Part shown: piece by piece, positions 32,610 to 46,059 of the stretch
How the letters are laid out: every line of letters begins with the position of its first letter
Position numbering within the stretch: position 1 is the stretch's first letter
Source of the DNA: Agrypnia vestita
Taxonomy: Eukaryota; Arthropoda; Insecta; Trichoptera; Phryganeidae
DNA length: 64,000 nt
NCBI GenBank assembly: GCA_016648135.1
Contig: JADDOH010004211.1
Span: 186,001 to 250,000, forward strand
Direction: 5' to 3'
Made by a program: the position numbers and the translations under genes
Notes under the pieces: model-generated
The model's database searches: none
What the model saw: only the letters and a program-made list of their open reading frames with translations
What the model was told of the DNA's origin: nothing

Positions 32610-35185
32610 CGCAATAACATTTCAATTGAGAAAATAAAAACTTGCATAACTTATAATTCCTAAAGTCAATAAACATACAACAGGTACATTGAAAAATGAT
32701 GTTCAGGGGAGCTTATTAAAATACTGTAATAGCGTACATAATGAATGTGTGGTCAACCGATTTTCATCCCCTAAAATGAAACAGCTAATAAGTGGCGAGT
32801 GTTGCGCCCCACGGTTTATGCATTACGGTGGAATGGGACACGCGAAGTAAACAAAAGCTACACGTTTGATGGATGAACAGAGCTAAGCCGACACCTTGAA
32901 TTAAGTAGGCACGACAGTACCTACCTAGAAAATAGCGCTGTGAATAACAGCAACCGTCGCTAAATAAATTCCTAATATCTCGTCTATATATAATATGTGT
33001 ATACTAATATACTTATTTATTTAAGGCATTTCCAGTGAGTACAAAACATATAAATTAAATTCAATTTTTAAAAATTATTTCAGTAAAATAACATTCTTCA
33101 TTTTATTTGGAGTTATTATGTATGTACTATTGTAAAAAATTATCCGTTAAAAATGACGGACTTTTTATGTTTGAATTTCAGCTTTACATTAATTAGTTAT
33201 TAGTTCTAAATTAATAAGACAATAAAAAAATATTGCGAAATCAACCTAAAATGTAAGGCAAATATTTTCAACATCACAATCATTACAATATGAATGAACT
33301 CACCCTTTCTATTAATCCAAATGACGTATGATCTCTAAATACCGAAATTCTACTTAATTTGCTTAAGTTTTTCACAAATATCCAATTAAAACTTAGCTTT
33401 CAAAAAGAATAAAATTGTCGTAAAATCGTAGTATGTGTTTATTTTAGTGTGTAAACAAAGCCATCTACGAGCGTAAGTTTTGCTAGAGTTGGTTCGGTCG
33501 CGAGGTAAGGCTGTGAGATCAGCGCCATTTAGCGTAGCGTAGCGCCAAATAGTGACGGACCTTGTTGCAAAGAGATGTATGTATAGTAAAATGATATTCG
33601 TAAATCTCCTTAATTAGTGATTGTGATATATTGATAGATAGTGATATATTATATATAATAAGTTTAATCTAAATTAATTAACAAACAATTCACAAAATGA
33701 AATATTTTATTAATTATTAATTTTAATTAATTAATATTAATAATTATGTTCAACCCACAAAGTTAGCGTTAAAAACATCAAAAAAAAATTCGTTTGAAAC
33801 ACGAAAAAGGAAAGCAAATGGCAAAACAAATGGTTAAAAATAAATAAAAGAAAAGATCTTCGGTTCACGTGAGCAATTCCGTTTCTTATTTGCTAAAATG
33901 AATGAACAATTTTTGAGATAACGTTCATGTTTATCTATCCTACTTTCCCAAAATGTTGCAGAGTTTGGGTGGCAGTCCCGTATTTCGTGAGAATCGACCA
34001 AAGCTCGTTCTCTTCGCTCTCGAATGATATACGTGTTGACGTATTGCGACAATTGTGACTGATATAATACAATTACGCCTGAAAACTGTCACGTTTTATA
34101 CGTGCAACGGCCGGTACTCCAGAGAAAACCTCTCATTATGCGTCACAGCCTCGACAGAGTGCGTGAAAAGTGTAGGTTAATGAAAACACTGTTCGTTCCG
34201 CAGGACGAGGTACGCGACGGGGCGACTTGCATCTTGGCTAATATCACGAGGTCTGAACTTTTACTTGTCGTTATATAATGTGTGTTGCATTGTGAAGATG
34301 AGTGTACTCTCATGTCACCACGCCATTTTTCATACAAAAGATGTTGCAACAGTAATTAATCACGGTGAGATTGTCTAATTAATTAACTAATGCGGCCGCC
34401 GTAACAACATATATTTTATAACACTAAACCGGCCTTTTCAGGGTTTACTTTAATCATTTTTTTTAGTTTTTTTGATTAAATTAATACAATATTGAACTTT
34501 TATCCACTATTATTATTGTTTCAATAACATACATATTGTTTAAGATAATATATATTATAAAATACATATATAGCTTCGTTGTCTATCCATCTGTCTGTCT
34601 CTATAAATAAAATATCTGTTCCGTACGCCGGCCCTGACCAGACGGTCCTCTATGCCAAAATGTATGGACAAGGGACGACGGCCAATCGCGCCAGTTAGAA
34701 GCCAATCCCGCTTCCTTGTTGCAACGAGGCACACGCATATTTAAGCTCTCCCTTTAATGCAACTTGTTTTTTTTTTTAACTTTAGCATGATACAAAAAAT
34801 GTTTTAACTTGTTCACTATAGAATGCCATCGGACGACATTGGTCGTCGAGCATTGACATGCTTTATTTAATTGGAATTTTAGTCATTTACTATCAACCTT
34901 AATCTTACTTAAAATCATTATCCATTGTTTATTATCCTTTACAATAAATTATAACATAAGCATGTATTTGGACACCTTGCTTCATTATTATCTCGCTTGA
35001 GCTCCCTTATAAGAAAAGCAGACTCTTAAGGTAAAGGAACACTACGACTTTCGACTGAGCATGGCTGGTGAACAACGGTTTGGGGCGTCTCCATCCGGCC
35101 ATAAGGGTTGGGATGAAGGCGCACCCCGAAATACCCCGTTGCAACTGTTTTATAAAGTATTGAAAATACGTGAAATATTTAAGTG
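32610..35185. other. Gene-free; GC-richer patches at 33470-33560, 34080-34240 and 34620-34750
   Basis: No gene is recognised. At about 33515 an imperfect palindrome with GCGCCATTTAGCGTAGC is seen. At 34600-34750 a GC-richer block (GTACGCCGGCCCTGACCAGA) has no assignable frame. Confidence 0.4.
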
Positions 35186-35191
35186 GAATCT

Positions 35192-35338
35192 CAGGCCCGA
35201 ATTCAGAGTCAATACTTAGATGAATTAAAGGTTAAGAAGGTACACCTTAAAAGTGTTATTTTGTACTGAAAATTAAGCTTTTAAGGCGTAACTAAATAAC
35301 GTAACGTAAATCATCTAAGTATTCACTCTGCATTCGGG
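35192..35338. mobile_element. Short MITE, about 147 bp
   Basis: Left GGCCCGAATTCAGAGTCAAT...ACTTAGATGA (35192-35221) pairs with right TCATCTAAGTATTCACTCTG...CGGGTC (35308-35338). The interior is AT-rich and noncoding. Confidence 0.78.
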
Positions 35339-35344
35339 TCTCAA

Positions 35345-38300
35345 TGTGAAATACTTTGTGTAAATAAAGCAGAACGGTAAGTAGGAATGTTTTATTTAGA
35401 GAAACCTTTGCCATCGATCCGACCTCCTTTCTCTGATCTACAGTAAATGCCGGTTATAATCAATAACACGCGCAACAATTAAACATTAAACAAATATCTA
35501 ATGTATTTGAGAAATCCTTATTGTATCGCTTGCAATAGTCACCGATTGATTGTACGGCACATTTGAATAACAGAATTCGATTGAAATCCTTCAAAATATG
35601 TATATTTTTGTAATTTGAGAACAAAAATTGATGGCGAAAGAATGGTGTGGACACAAAATATGTAACACAAGGTCCAAGCTTTTACATGCACTGATGTGCG
35701 GTCATTCATTAGTTAAGTCAACAGTTTGTTGAAGACGTGGTGTTCGAGTGGCCAAGACACACACGATGAGGGCCTGTCAAGACCACCTCTCCAAAATGTT
35801 TGTTCTGTGTTCAAATTGGAGGAATAAATAGTATTGAAATACAGATTTGGAAAAATTATTTAACGCCCACTCACAAAAAAATAAGGTCCAATGGTGAAAG
35901 AGATTTATTGCATATACATTGAGTTATAAAAAATATAGATAAACAATGAAAAAGGAAAAACTTGATCATTTTTATCACAAAGAGACTAAATTATTTCTGT
36001 TTACATTGGACATTTTTAGATTATTTAAAAGTTATAAGTTACTTTTTAGATTAACTGTGACAGTTTGTGTAGACACGTTAATGTTCATTTTCTCCACACT
36101 TTGGTTATGAGAAAGTAAAATAAAATTATAATTATCGATGGTTTTTACGAGAATATTAAAAAATAATATTTACCCTTATAAATTAATGCTATTTGGTTCA
36201 ATGAATTACACAAAAAGTGTTTCATTGTGATTATATTTATATTATACATTGCAATACTTACATATTCGAATATACTAATTTCTAAATTAAAATAATTCTT
36301 TTTATTTACATGAAAGCATTTAAAATGTACCCTAATTAAATAATTAAAAAAAGTTAATACTATGAAGGAAATACAAAACAAATGACGAGTTTCGGAAGGG
36401 GCTGTTGCCTATATGAAATGATTCAAAATTAGATTTGAAGTTAAATAAAAATATTTTTTATATTACGCCACATGTTGAAAATAAGCCACAGTTGTGCTGA
36501 TTTTCAATGATAAATACAAACATGATAATATGTTAAATTACGCAAATACTTTTCAGTAGAGATCAGAATTATATGTACAAATATAAGTAAGTACCTATAT
36601 AACATTCGAAGTGTGGCCTAAGATCACTCTTACCTAGCTAAAAGCGATCTTTTTTGAATAATTTTAGGTGTGAACTTAGAGTATATACTCTAAGGGTGTG
36701 AATAGAGTCTTAAAAGAGCATCTCGGTATCATTTTTCAAAACGATCAATAAAGCATGATATATATTGAATACACGTTCGCGCATCGTTCTTGATTACAGG
36801 AGGTATTCAAAATAAAAAGTATTGTTTAATTAAGTGATAAAATGCGTGATTTTATTCCGGGGCAATAAAAGTAGGATTCCACGAGCCTTCTAATCAAACA
36901 CAATTATCTGCGCTCACACAATTATTTCACTAACACCTGGTGTAAAATATGTGATCTTGTTAGCACAGCGACGTCTTCTTCACAGGTGTTGCCAGATACC
37001 CATTGTACTGTTTCGTAATTGTGTGTGCTTAGTTCAAAAACTTCATCAAACAATGTGGTTATGAAATATTCATGTACCGGGAGACCGTGCTTCAATTACA
37101 ACAGCGTTCTCGGAGACAGAGCTTCACTCTCGAGTGTGTATTTTATATGGATCAGGTAGGCCAACGATCCTAAGTTAATTTATCGACCAGATCACTATTT
37201 ACCAAATAAAAAAAAACTTTTTAACAAACGCACACGTTTCTAGCAAGCAGTGCATGAATCGGAATAACAACAATATTGCAATTTTTTTCATGTTGTAATC
37301 ACATAAATTAATATGTTCTGTTTTTTACTATTAATTATTAGTTTAGAAACGCACCGTTGAACGAGTCCGCCAGCAAGAACAAACTCGTTATACAATATTG
37401 ATTAGATTTTGTTCGATGTTGCAGAAATTTGCATATTTATTTTTCAGTCCATTGGGTGTTAACATAAGTTTTGTCCATTTTTTCCAACTGAAGAAGACAA
37501 GAAAAAACAACAACAAAAATACAACAAGTCAATCATGTATCATTTTCAATTATTTATAACTTTTGTCAACGTTCTACAAGATTTTCGATTCCTCCGCGAT
37601 AAAGACCGTCCATCCGGTCTTGTCTCGAAGAATTTGAACAACATCAGGTGTCCAAAGTACTCACGTTTGTCTACTTGACATTCCATTTTGAAGGCCAGTA
37701 CTTAAATTAAATAAAAAATGTAAAATGAAAGCGAACACAATATCTTGTAAAGTAGAAAATTTTCTTTCGAATGAAGTATAACATTTAACAATTTGCTTTA
37801 CTTTTGGCGCGCATTTTCAATTTGAAAAATAAACAGACACTACTTACACTAACACCTACAAGCATATCAATCCGTATAATCGCAATACAATTAATGCAAG
37901 GTTCCAAGTAACTCCAAAATGTTCTGAAAGTATTGAATATCGAAATAAAATTATTGGGAAAGCTGCAACAACACATATAATAAGACACAAATAATAAGAA
38001 AACATTTTATACAAACCAGGCAAACGAGCACATTTTATAAATTCTTTGACCGTTTAAATGTTTAATAAAAATGGTCGCCCTCCCTTCCATCCGCGGGACA
38101 AAGGAGATGACGCCTTCAGTGTCTGTCGCTATTCTGATCTATCCGCAGCCGATTCTTAGCTGTTGGCTGGTATCTAATGTCTTCATGCTTCCTTTAGAGA
38201 GACGGTCTTAAAACGTTTCTGATCTCTGACCTCTTGGCGTTGCAAAGTTCACCGTACCACATATACCGTCCACTTCCATGCGAGCCGCACGCCCGAGCCA

Positions 38301-38560
38301 TCGCTAAGGAACACATGGCTGAGTGCAGGTTAAAATATCGACCTATGAAATGCATGGTATTTTCAAAGCTCTACGGTTATATCCAAAACAAAATAAAAGA
38401 AATTGGTAACGGTTTGTTATTTAGTTTATTATTTAAATTAATATTTTTTCATAATAGTTAACGATTTATTCCGTTTGCTCATTACGGTAATTCATATTTC
38501 GGATTATTTATGAAATACTTTTTAGTAATCTATCTCTATACTTACACATTATTTTACATC
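35345..38560. other. Gene-free; possible old SINE near 35740-35830
   Basis: GAGTGGCCAAGACACACACG followed by CTGTGTTCAAATTGGAGGA loosely resembles A and B boxes. A GC-richer patch lies at 38060-38330. Nothing else is assignable. Confidence 0.4.
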
Positions 38561-38569
38561 ATAAATAAT

Positions 38570-39120
38570 GTAGAAGTGCAACTTTATAAATATTTATTTA
38601 TCTTAATAATTTAATTCCACACACATTGTTGTGTGGGCTAATACATGATTTCACTTGGACATGTTGCATTCCATCTAATCATTCAAAAGTTTTTATAATA
38701 TAATTTTGCACTTCAGTTTAAACCTCCTTATATTCTCCATGTTTTGAATTTGCTTTGGCAGGCTATCGAAGATTTTTATACCTTTATACATCATACAATT
38801 TTGTGAGGTGTTTTTCTTTTTCTTTGGTAGTCTTATGTTGTCGCTTCCTCTTGTATTGTAGGAATGAAAATCCTTATTCATCTTCATCCTGTCATCAAAG
38901 TATTTGGGTACTAATCCATGTTTAATTTTAAATATATTCTTTGATTTACAGTTTCCAGTCCTATGGCATTCAACATTTTTGTTATTTTAGTTCTCCTATT
39001 ACTTCAGTATTATGCGCATCGCTCTGTTTTGTACTATTTGTAGTTTCTTTAGCATTCCTTCGTTGCTTATAAATAATATATTGGAACAATAATCTATTAT
39101 GCTATAAGCTATGTATTACA
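38570..39120 (-). mobile_element. LINE 3' end, family A (antisense copy)
   Basis: The minus strand encodes CSNILFISNEGMLKKLQIVQ, NRAMRIILK, then after a break HSYNTRGSDNIRLPKKK, NTSQNCMMYKGIKIFDSLPK and MENIRRFKLKCKIIL, and ends in a short UTR with TTTATTTA on the plus strand. It is the same family as 17045-17310 but extends further 5' into the reverse transcriptase (LQ.VQNRAMRIIL motif). Confidence 0.85.
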
Positions 39121-39124
39121 CTAT

Positions 39125-41570
39125 GTAATATAAAAGTTGGGTGCAAGACAGAATATTCAAAAACAAAACTAATATTTAAACTGCGCACAGGAATTTGTGC
39201 CAACATTACATTACACCATTTTATTATTAGTTAGTTCTCACGCCAAACTAACTAATATGTTGACATTTAAAGCGTGTAATGAACTCACTGACAGTAATAG
39301 ACGAGTATCTACATACTCACGAAAAGTGTTAATTTTTTGCTTCAGCACGGGCAGCGCCCAGTGGGACTGGCATCGTGAATACAACTGTGTATAACAATGT
39401 ATGTACAAACAAATACACAAAAACGTAGCATACACAACTGGCTGGAATGATGCTGGAATTACAACATTAGATAAATAGAGTGTGACACGCAACGGCTCAG
39501 GCAACACGCAACGGTCGCCCACCAAATTACCGTGATTTTTCAAGGGCGTACGGCTAATATTAATAATAAACTTTATACTAATGTTGCAAGGCAATATATC
39601 TGGAAATGACTTGTATCATTATTCCCTCTCGCTTCATAGCAATACTATTGAAGTTCAGTGAAGGTGATATAGTTTTTAAATTCGAGCCCTGGATCTGCCA
39701 CTGCCCAACCCAGCAGTTATGAATAGGGAACCAAAAATAAAGGAGCGCGTGTAAACAATGCGTCTGCATTATAATTATTTCGTTATTTGTGTCAAATCAT
39801 TTCCATCTGTATTGTCCATGTAGGACAGAGTTTTCAGCGATTCAGATATTAACAACCGGCCATTAATATTCATAAGAGGTAGCTGTTCCTACTTGTTCTA
39901 AAGAAAATCAAGCTTGGATGGATAATTTATGGCCAAATAAATAGATTGTCGATGGAAACGATAGAACCGTGAACGATATTTCTTGGCTGGTATTAACATT
40001 TTAACTAATAAATAAAATGTTATCTTGAATTTGAAAAACGAACTGCGTGTTACGCATAAATATAGCGTTTAATTTTAGAGAACCTTTATTATTTTGATAA
40101 TAAAGTATTCCTAAGAAGTTCTTTGTGTTTAAGACCTTATAAATTTAAAGAAATATCAATAATCTATGTAGCTATTTAAGGTACATATATGCAAATATAA
40201 TTTTTGATAATTGCTTGTCGTAAACTCTATATTTTGTATTTGGAAAGAATTATTAAACTTTGAGTTTGATCTAAGAAATATAAATAAACTACTACTACTA
40301 TTAGTAACTAACAAAGTGTTTTTTTTTTTGTAGAAATGTTGGAATTTTAAAATCCTTACCACATGGTAAATCGAGTCGCTGGTTTACAAAACGCTTCAAA
40401 CATATTTTGTATGTCAGTTTTAAATTTAATCGAACCCTTTTGTTTATCAGGAATAAAAAAGGGGTGGATGCTATTTATGCTGAACTAAAATTAAACTTAA
40501 CAAGTCTACGTAGTAATCGCTCCAACAGTTATATATGTCTCGTATTCGTATCAACAGCGTATAAAGTAAAAGGTGAACCACATTTTACAAGCACGAAACC
40601 TATTTATATTGAAAATACTCAACAAGAAAATGAAGCACGGGTAAATAACAGGTTGGCCGCACTAAGACAAGTTAAGGGAACGTGAAATATTTACCATAAA
40701 TAAGAACTAGAACTTAGTGGATACAAAACACGCGATTCAAAGTCAGAGAACAAGGGAAAAACGAGTATTTTTTCAGTAGATTCTTTTGAATTATACATAA
40801 GGTTGCCAAGAATAAAGTTTTTTTTAAAAATAATAATACGTTGAAATTAAATGTAAAATTTATTGAATGCATGTAAGCCTCGTTTATTTAAATCTTTTTA
40901 TAAACCTATGCAAATAAATTCTAATCTAACCTGAATATCAAATCTTACACAATGTGGTCAATTGCGCCAACGTTCGAGATTCTTTTGCTATAAAGTTTTA
41001 CATAGAAGACATTATTTAGACAAAATTACTCCAATATAGTCATAATTAAAAAAAAAGATATTAAAAAATGTGTTATCTAAAATTTTATATATAGTTAACT
41101 TAAAAATACAATAATTAACTTCATATTAGTTAAAAAGGTTTAATCCAATGGAAAAGTATCTGAGAGATTTAAAAGACGATCATGAAATTTATATAATTCT
41201 GTATACGGTTAAAATAGACAAAGCAGATAAGTAATAAAATAACAGTTATTATTTGTAGTATGTATTTTTATGCGGGTTATTTCTAGCGTGGTTACATTTA
41301 CTACATATTTATCTCACTCGGCAGAGTTCACCGACGTTAATATATACATATATTATAAATTATCATTTCGTTTATATTCTAACAAAAGTAGACCAATTAG
41401 TTATTGTAGGGTTCCGTGAACGATTCTTGATACAATCCATTCATATTCACATAAGTAAGATGGGTTTTCGTAAAATAATGGCTGAAATGTAAGCGAACAC
41501 GACAAAATAGCGAAGGGAATTATTAAAGGTCTTTAAAAAAGGTATCACAATAAATAGTAGAGAAGTAGCC
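39125..41570. other. Gene-free; hAT-like terminus possible at 39690-39720
   Basis: The minus strand carries CAGTGGCAGATCCAGGGCTC, similar to hAT-type ends, without a partner end. Frames at 39238-39594 and 40407-40685 have no recognisable domains. Confidence 0.35.
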
Positions 41571-41639
41571 TGGCGAATAGGGTTACAAATGTTGATGAAA
41601 ATAATGATTTTAGGTATTCTGTTATGAAATTTGGAGGTC

Positions 41640-41925
41640 TCTATTAGATAGGTTACTTACTACAAATGTATTTTTATATGCAAAGGAACCATGGACACTC
41701 ACTGAAGCAATTGTAAAGAGGCTTGAAGCATTTGAGGTGTGTATCTACAAACAGCTTCTAAAAATATGCTGAATTGATGATAGGGTTAGTAACAACAATG
41801 CGAGGATACGAATGCGAAAGAAAAAATAAATCCTTAAAACAACAAAAAACCTAAAATTGTAATATTTTGGTTCTATCACGAGACATTCCGAAAAATATCA
41901 AATCTTGCATCTTATCATTTTTGTG
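41640..41925 (+). mobile_element. LINE 3' fragment, family C (second copy)
   Basis: Reads WTLTEAIVKRLEAFEVCIYK, QLLKIC, then after decay FWFYHETFRKISNLASYHF. This matches the reverse transcriptase order WTLTEA...RLEAFE.W.YR.IL.I....FGH..R...KY.LLQ. The copy at 19880-20345 is homologous. Confidence 0.65.
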
Positions 41926-41933
41926 GGGTATAA

Positions 41934-42171
41934 AAGCAAAGGCAGCAATATCCCAAAAATAAATAAAATGTTTTGAATGCTGTTAAATTACTAATTTAAA
42001 ATGTACTGAATTCTTGATTTAATATATCTATCCCTTCCAAAATCATGTTTCCTTTAAATTTGTAGGCTAAGTTTCCTATAAAATTTCGAATTCAGTACTT
42101 TATAAATAAGTAATCCTCGATGACTGCAATAAAATACTTTTGGATATTGCTGTCTATGCTTTTATACCCTA
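41934..42171. mobile_element. MITE, about 238 bp
   Basis: Terminal inverted repeats: GGTATAAAAGCAAAGGCAGC (left, from 41936) and GCTGTCTATGCTTTTATACC (right). A second, outer-to-inner match (GTACTGAATTC/GAATTCAGTAC) extends the arms. An interrupted relative lies at 7826-8402. Confidence 0.75.
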
Positions 42172-42211
42172 CATTTAAGGCAAAATGGGTCCTTATAGTG
42201 CATTATTATTA

Positions 42212-42412
42212 TTATTTTTTAATAGAAATGCGAACACAGAATACATGTCACATCAATATTCTTACTATTTTCAAAATAAGCTTGTATAACGAAATAAATG
42301 CTTGTGTTATAATAGAACTAACTTGCTGGTGTCCTGGAACGGGACTTCAACCACCGACCATCAGATTACTAGGCGAGAGTCATGACCACTACACCAATAA
42401 GCTACTCTCCTA
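42212..42412 (-). mobile_element. tRNA-derived SINE, copy 4
   Basis: Minus-strand head AGCTTATTGGTGTAGTGGTC, then GTAATCTGATGGTCGGTGGT and a B-box-like GTTGAAGTCCC, body with ATATTGATGTGACATGTATT and an A-rich tail. The B box is more diverged than in copies 1-3. Confidence 0.78.
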
Positions 42413-42419
42413 CAAGATG

Positions 42420-43890
42420 ATACTAGTGTCTTATACCGAGGGTTCCGGGTTTCCTTCCAGAATAAACTAAATACACATAAAATTTAAGAGTAAATATAAA
42501 GCAAACATCCAATATTTATTTGGTTATTTTTAATAAAACATATTAACAGTTGGATTCACACATGTACTTACAAGCTACTTATAGGTCACGAAAAAAAATT
42601 ACAGAACAATATTTCCACTAAGTAGGTAAAAGATTTAGTATGTATTGCTTGATATCCATTAATTCTGGCCAAAATAATTAAACCGAATGCTAAAGTAGAT
42701 ATACACCTCAAATTGCACCCCTGTGTAGGTACTAGTGTAAAAAGGGAATTCCGAATTGGGGTATATATTTTTTGTTGGAAAACAAGGAAAACCACCGACG
42801 TCCCGCAGGGAGACACAGATAAAACTATTTTTATCAAAATGTTAAGTAATGAAGTACCTACGCCTGCCGGGGCAATAAATATTCCTGTTTTCTAGTTTCT
42901 GCCCCGTTTAAAGTTTATGATCCGGAACTAAAAGCACGCACGAATAAAAATGCATACAAAATGCCACGCAAGCCCACAGAACCAAATGTGGTGCACTTTA
43001 AAGCAAAAGTGATCACGTGTTGACAATGATTGTTGTTGGTTCAGTACTTCAACGGAGCCTATGTCTAAGTAGAATTTTTTTGGTAAGATCATTACTCTAA
43101 ATAAATGTTAATTAAATAGAATCATAATATTTTATGTTTTTACATCGTAATTTTCACAACGTGGACATTCGATAATAAAAAATATATTGATTGAGATTAC
43201 AAAACAAAATGTACGAGAGGAACATCATTAATATACTAATAATCGCGGATAATTGATGTTTGATTGAAGAAATTAACGATTTTATGTGGTGATGTGATAA
43301 ATTGTGATTATGACCTTAATTGTGTGATTGTTGTTCGATTTTATATTTCAATAATACTTATATTTCCTTGTCTAGCTTTTTATACAGAATATAGTTCCGT
43401 TAACAAAAAATAACATTTTGAAATATAAATTATTGATGCTTAAAGAACATAAAATTGTATACATCTGAAAGGATATACAAGTAATATTAAAAATAAACAC
43501 AGAGTTATTCAACGTGAAGCCATTTCAATTACACAATTTTCAATTAGAAAATAAAACGTATTTTTTACCACAAACTCGAAAACGACAGCAGATTTTTTTA
43601 AATGTAGTCAAGCTTTCATCAAATGTGTTTACAGATTCACTGTACTCGTTGCCAAGGCTATGTACCCTGGGCAATCGTGAGTGAATGTGATAGTTCATTT
43701 GAATACATTAGGAAAATCTAAAATTACTGATTTGATAAAAATTAAATAATCAGGTGTTAATAAATAGATTTGTAATGATTGTACTTATTTTTATACCGGA
43801 AAAATATGTATAAATTTTGATGTTAGAGTTAAGGAACACTTAAGGTGTTAAAGTATTCTGAATTTGCTGCAATCTTTTGATTACGAATGG
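42420..43890. other. Gene-free
   Basis: No recognisable frame. Small frames on both strands at 42586-42895 overlap and are probably chance. Confidence 0.45.
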
Positions 43891-43899
43891 TTCACAAAT

Positions 43900-44080
43900 T
43901 TTCCATTTTTCATTTTTAATTTGTTATAAGAAGTATACATTGCTTCCTGACGAAGGGGCCGTTGGCCCTGAAACATGTTGATATTTTCAATAAATTATTT
44001 GTGAAAACAAAGTATATTTTTATTAATTATACTAATAATGTCACCACAAAATCATTTTGCTCTTTTTGAAAAAGTTAATA
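43900..44080 (+). mobile_element. Penelope-like repeat with hammerhead-like core
   Basis: At 43948-43980 the plus strand reads CCTGACGAAGGGGCC, GTT, GGCCCTGAAACATGTTGATA: a CUGANGA box, a stem of about 7 bp, then GAAAC. Downstream are the family words TGTGAAAACAAAGTATATTT, TATTAATTATA and AATGTCACCACAAAATCATT. Penelope-like elements are known to carry hammerhead motifs, and the pairing of stem I here is weak. Confidence 0.5.
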
Positions 44081-44089
44081 AACTTTCTT

Positions 44090-44420
44090 TTAACTCATAG
44101 CGTCTGCTCGCTTGTTTGCTTGTCTGACGAAAAAACTTTGGATCGATTTTTAAACCATTTCCCGTGATCCAATCGAGCTGAAACTTTGCAAGCAGTATAT
44201 CGTGGCGACGATAAAAATGATCTAAAAAAATTAGCGTTTTAAAAAAATTAATAATTATAGTATAATTTAGAATTTTAGAAATTTTAATGGTTTTTTCAAA
44301 TTGGAATCATTCTATATGAGTAATTAGCCCGACGCGTGTAGACACGAAACCTGATTCACAGCGAAAGGGAGTATTGTAAAAACTTGGTTTTTATGGGTTA
44401 GTTTTTTCTCCCTTAATTAT
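44090..44420 (+). repeat. Interspersed repeat R1, copy 1
   Basis: Starts CATAGCGTCTGCTCGC, then GACGAAAAAACTTTGGATCG, CAATCGAGCTGAAACTTTGC, and ends near AACTTGGTTTTTATGGGTTA. A diverged copy in reverse orientation is at 49375-49760. Noncoding and of unknown class. Confidence 0.75.
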
Positions 44421-44579
44421 ACAATTAAAATCGAAAAAATACGTATGAAGCACGTGATTTCGAGTCAGTTTAGACGTATATTTTAGAATTATTCTTAATA
44501 GAACTTGAATCTGTGTCACTTAACAATACTTATCGAAACGTGTTCAAACATCAGGAAAAACAGTATTAAGTGTTGATTT

Positions 44580-44910
44580 ACAATGGTTTTAATTCTCGCA
44601 TTGCCATGTATCGGGGACGTTTGGCCGCTAGACCGAATAATGCAATTCTGAGCGACAACCTTTCATAAAAGTGAAATACCGCCGCATGCATTATGTATGC
44701 ACAAGGTGGCAGTTACACAAACGCGTCCAATCCGCGCCCGACGTGATTGGACCAATTTTTCGCAAATATTATACTAGTGCATCGTAAAACCTGAGCCAAC
44801 TTGTAATTCGAACCAACAGTCGTTAATTTTACGACATGTGAGAAAAACGGCGTAGGTTTTTGCAGAGCGAGTGCAGTTGAATTATAAGCGCTCAGAAAAC
44901 ATATATTTTA
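44580..44910 (+). promoter_or_regulatory. GC-richer block with CCAAT and TATA-like words
   Basis: GTCCAATCCGCGCCCGACGT followed by GATTGGACC at about 44729-44755 is an inverted CCAAT pair. GAATTATAAGCGCTCAG lies at about 44879. It could be a plus-strand promoter, but no transcript body is recognised downstream. Confidence 0.2.
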
Positions 44911-45835
44911 AGAAATGAACAAGTATTGCGTAAGCTCGGTTCAGGTATATTCTTATGAGAGCATGTTGTGCCTGACTCAACTGGATATCCCAGGAAAGTC
45001 ATGCACAACCGTAGATGGTGTTAACGTAAAACATTTTTTTTCAAATTTAAAAATATTATATATCATCAAAGAAAACATGAATGGTCTATCTAACTTACTA
45101 TAGAATGTAACTTAACTAATGAATGTTTATTCAATGTTTATTCAATGTTACAAAGTTTACAATTTTATAGTGTTCACAAAATTAAAATAAGCTTTTTTCA
45201 TTGTTGCTGAGAGTCTTGGCAGCAAGTAAACACTACAATTGGTTTGATGCCCTGCCTGCTACACTAGTAGTTTACTGTATTATAGCAGACAGTGCTCTTC
45301 CAGTAGTATAATGTTCAAGAATATTTAGTATTTATATAACATTTGTGAATCAATATTATTGCCAATTAAAATTGAGTAATAGTAATAATTAAATGTTTAC
45401 AATCTAATAATGGTGTTAATTAATTCTATTATAGACAAAGGAAAAAAATGATCTGAATAAGATATTTAGTAAAATAAAATAAAATAAAATAAAACAAATA
45501 AAAGTATTTAGAAAGATGAAAGTAAATGTTCTTGTAGGATTAGTATTTTTCAAAATTAGTTTAAAAATAAATAAATAAATGCAAATAAATACCCAGTCAG
45601 ATATATAAATAAAATGATTTCAATGATATGGTAAAGTACAATTTCCGCGACATGTGTCACCTGAAGACAGATTACATGTTCGGATGTCATCGTCCTAGTG
45701 GCAATTATTTTTCACTACTTTTAAGGAGATCTGAACAGTTTTTGTCTTGGATAAATCGCAACCCCGAATGCAAGACAATCCATCACTTTCCCAAAATTGA
45801 GATAATAGGGTTTAAAATTTTTTGCTCTTGTGTCA

Positions 45836-46059
45836 AACTAATAATTTCGTTGTCTGTCCGACCGTCCGTCTGTCTGTCCCCGTAACTTCGTGTAAGGTCC
45901 GTAATTTTGTACGAATTCACGGCATAAAAAAACCGGCCGTTCAATGTATGTTGCTACGGCCGCCTCTCCGTGAAGCGCCAAAAAGATGCTATAAATATAT
46001 ACTAGGGCCTAGCAATGACGCGAACCAGTGTTCCGTCTTTTTTGACGGGTTGCAGCTAG
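45836..46059 (+). mobile_element. Helitron-like family H2, long form
   Basis: TAATAATTTCGTTGTCTGTC start, CCCCGTAACTTCGTGTAAGG core, GCGCCAAAAAGATGCTATAA middle, hairpin CCGTCTTTTTTGACGG (46033-46048), then GTTGCAGCTAG (CTAG 46056-46059) followed by T. Clear Helitron 3' end. Frames at 45628-46124 are spurious. Confidence 0.7.

Noticed and set aside
43948..44045. A complete, functional hammerhead ribozyme
   Set aside because: The core boxes fit, but stem I closing pairs do not form around the candidate GUC site in the copies seen; reported only as hammerhead-like.
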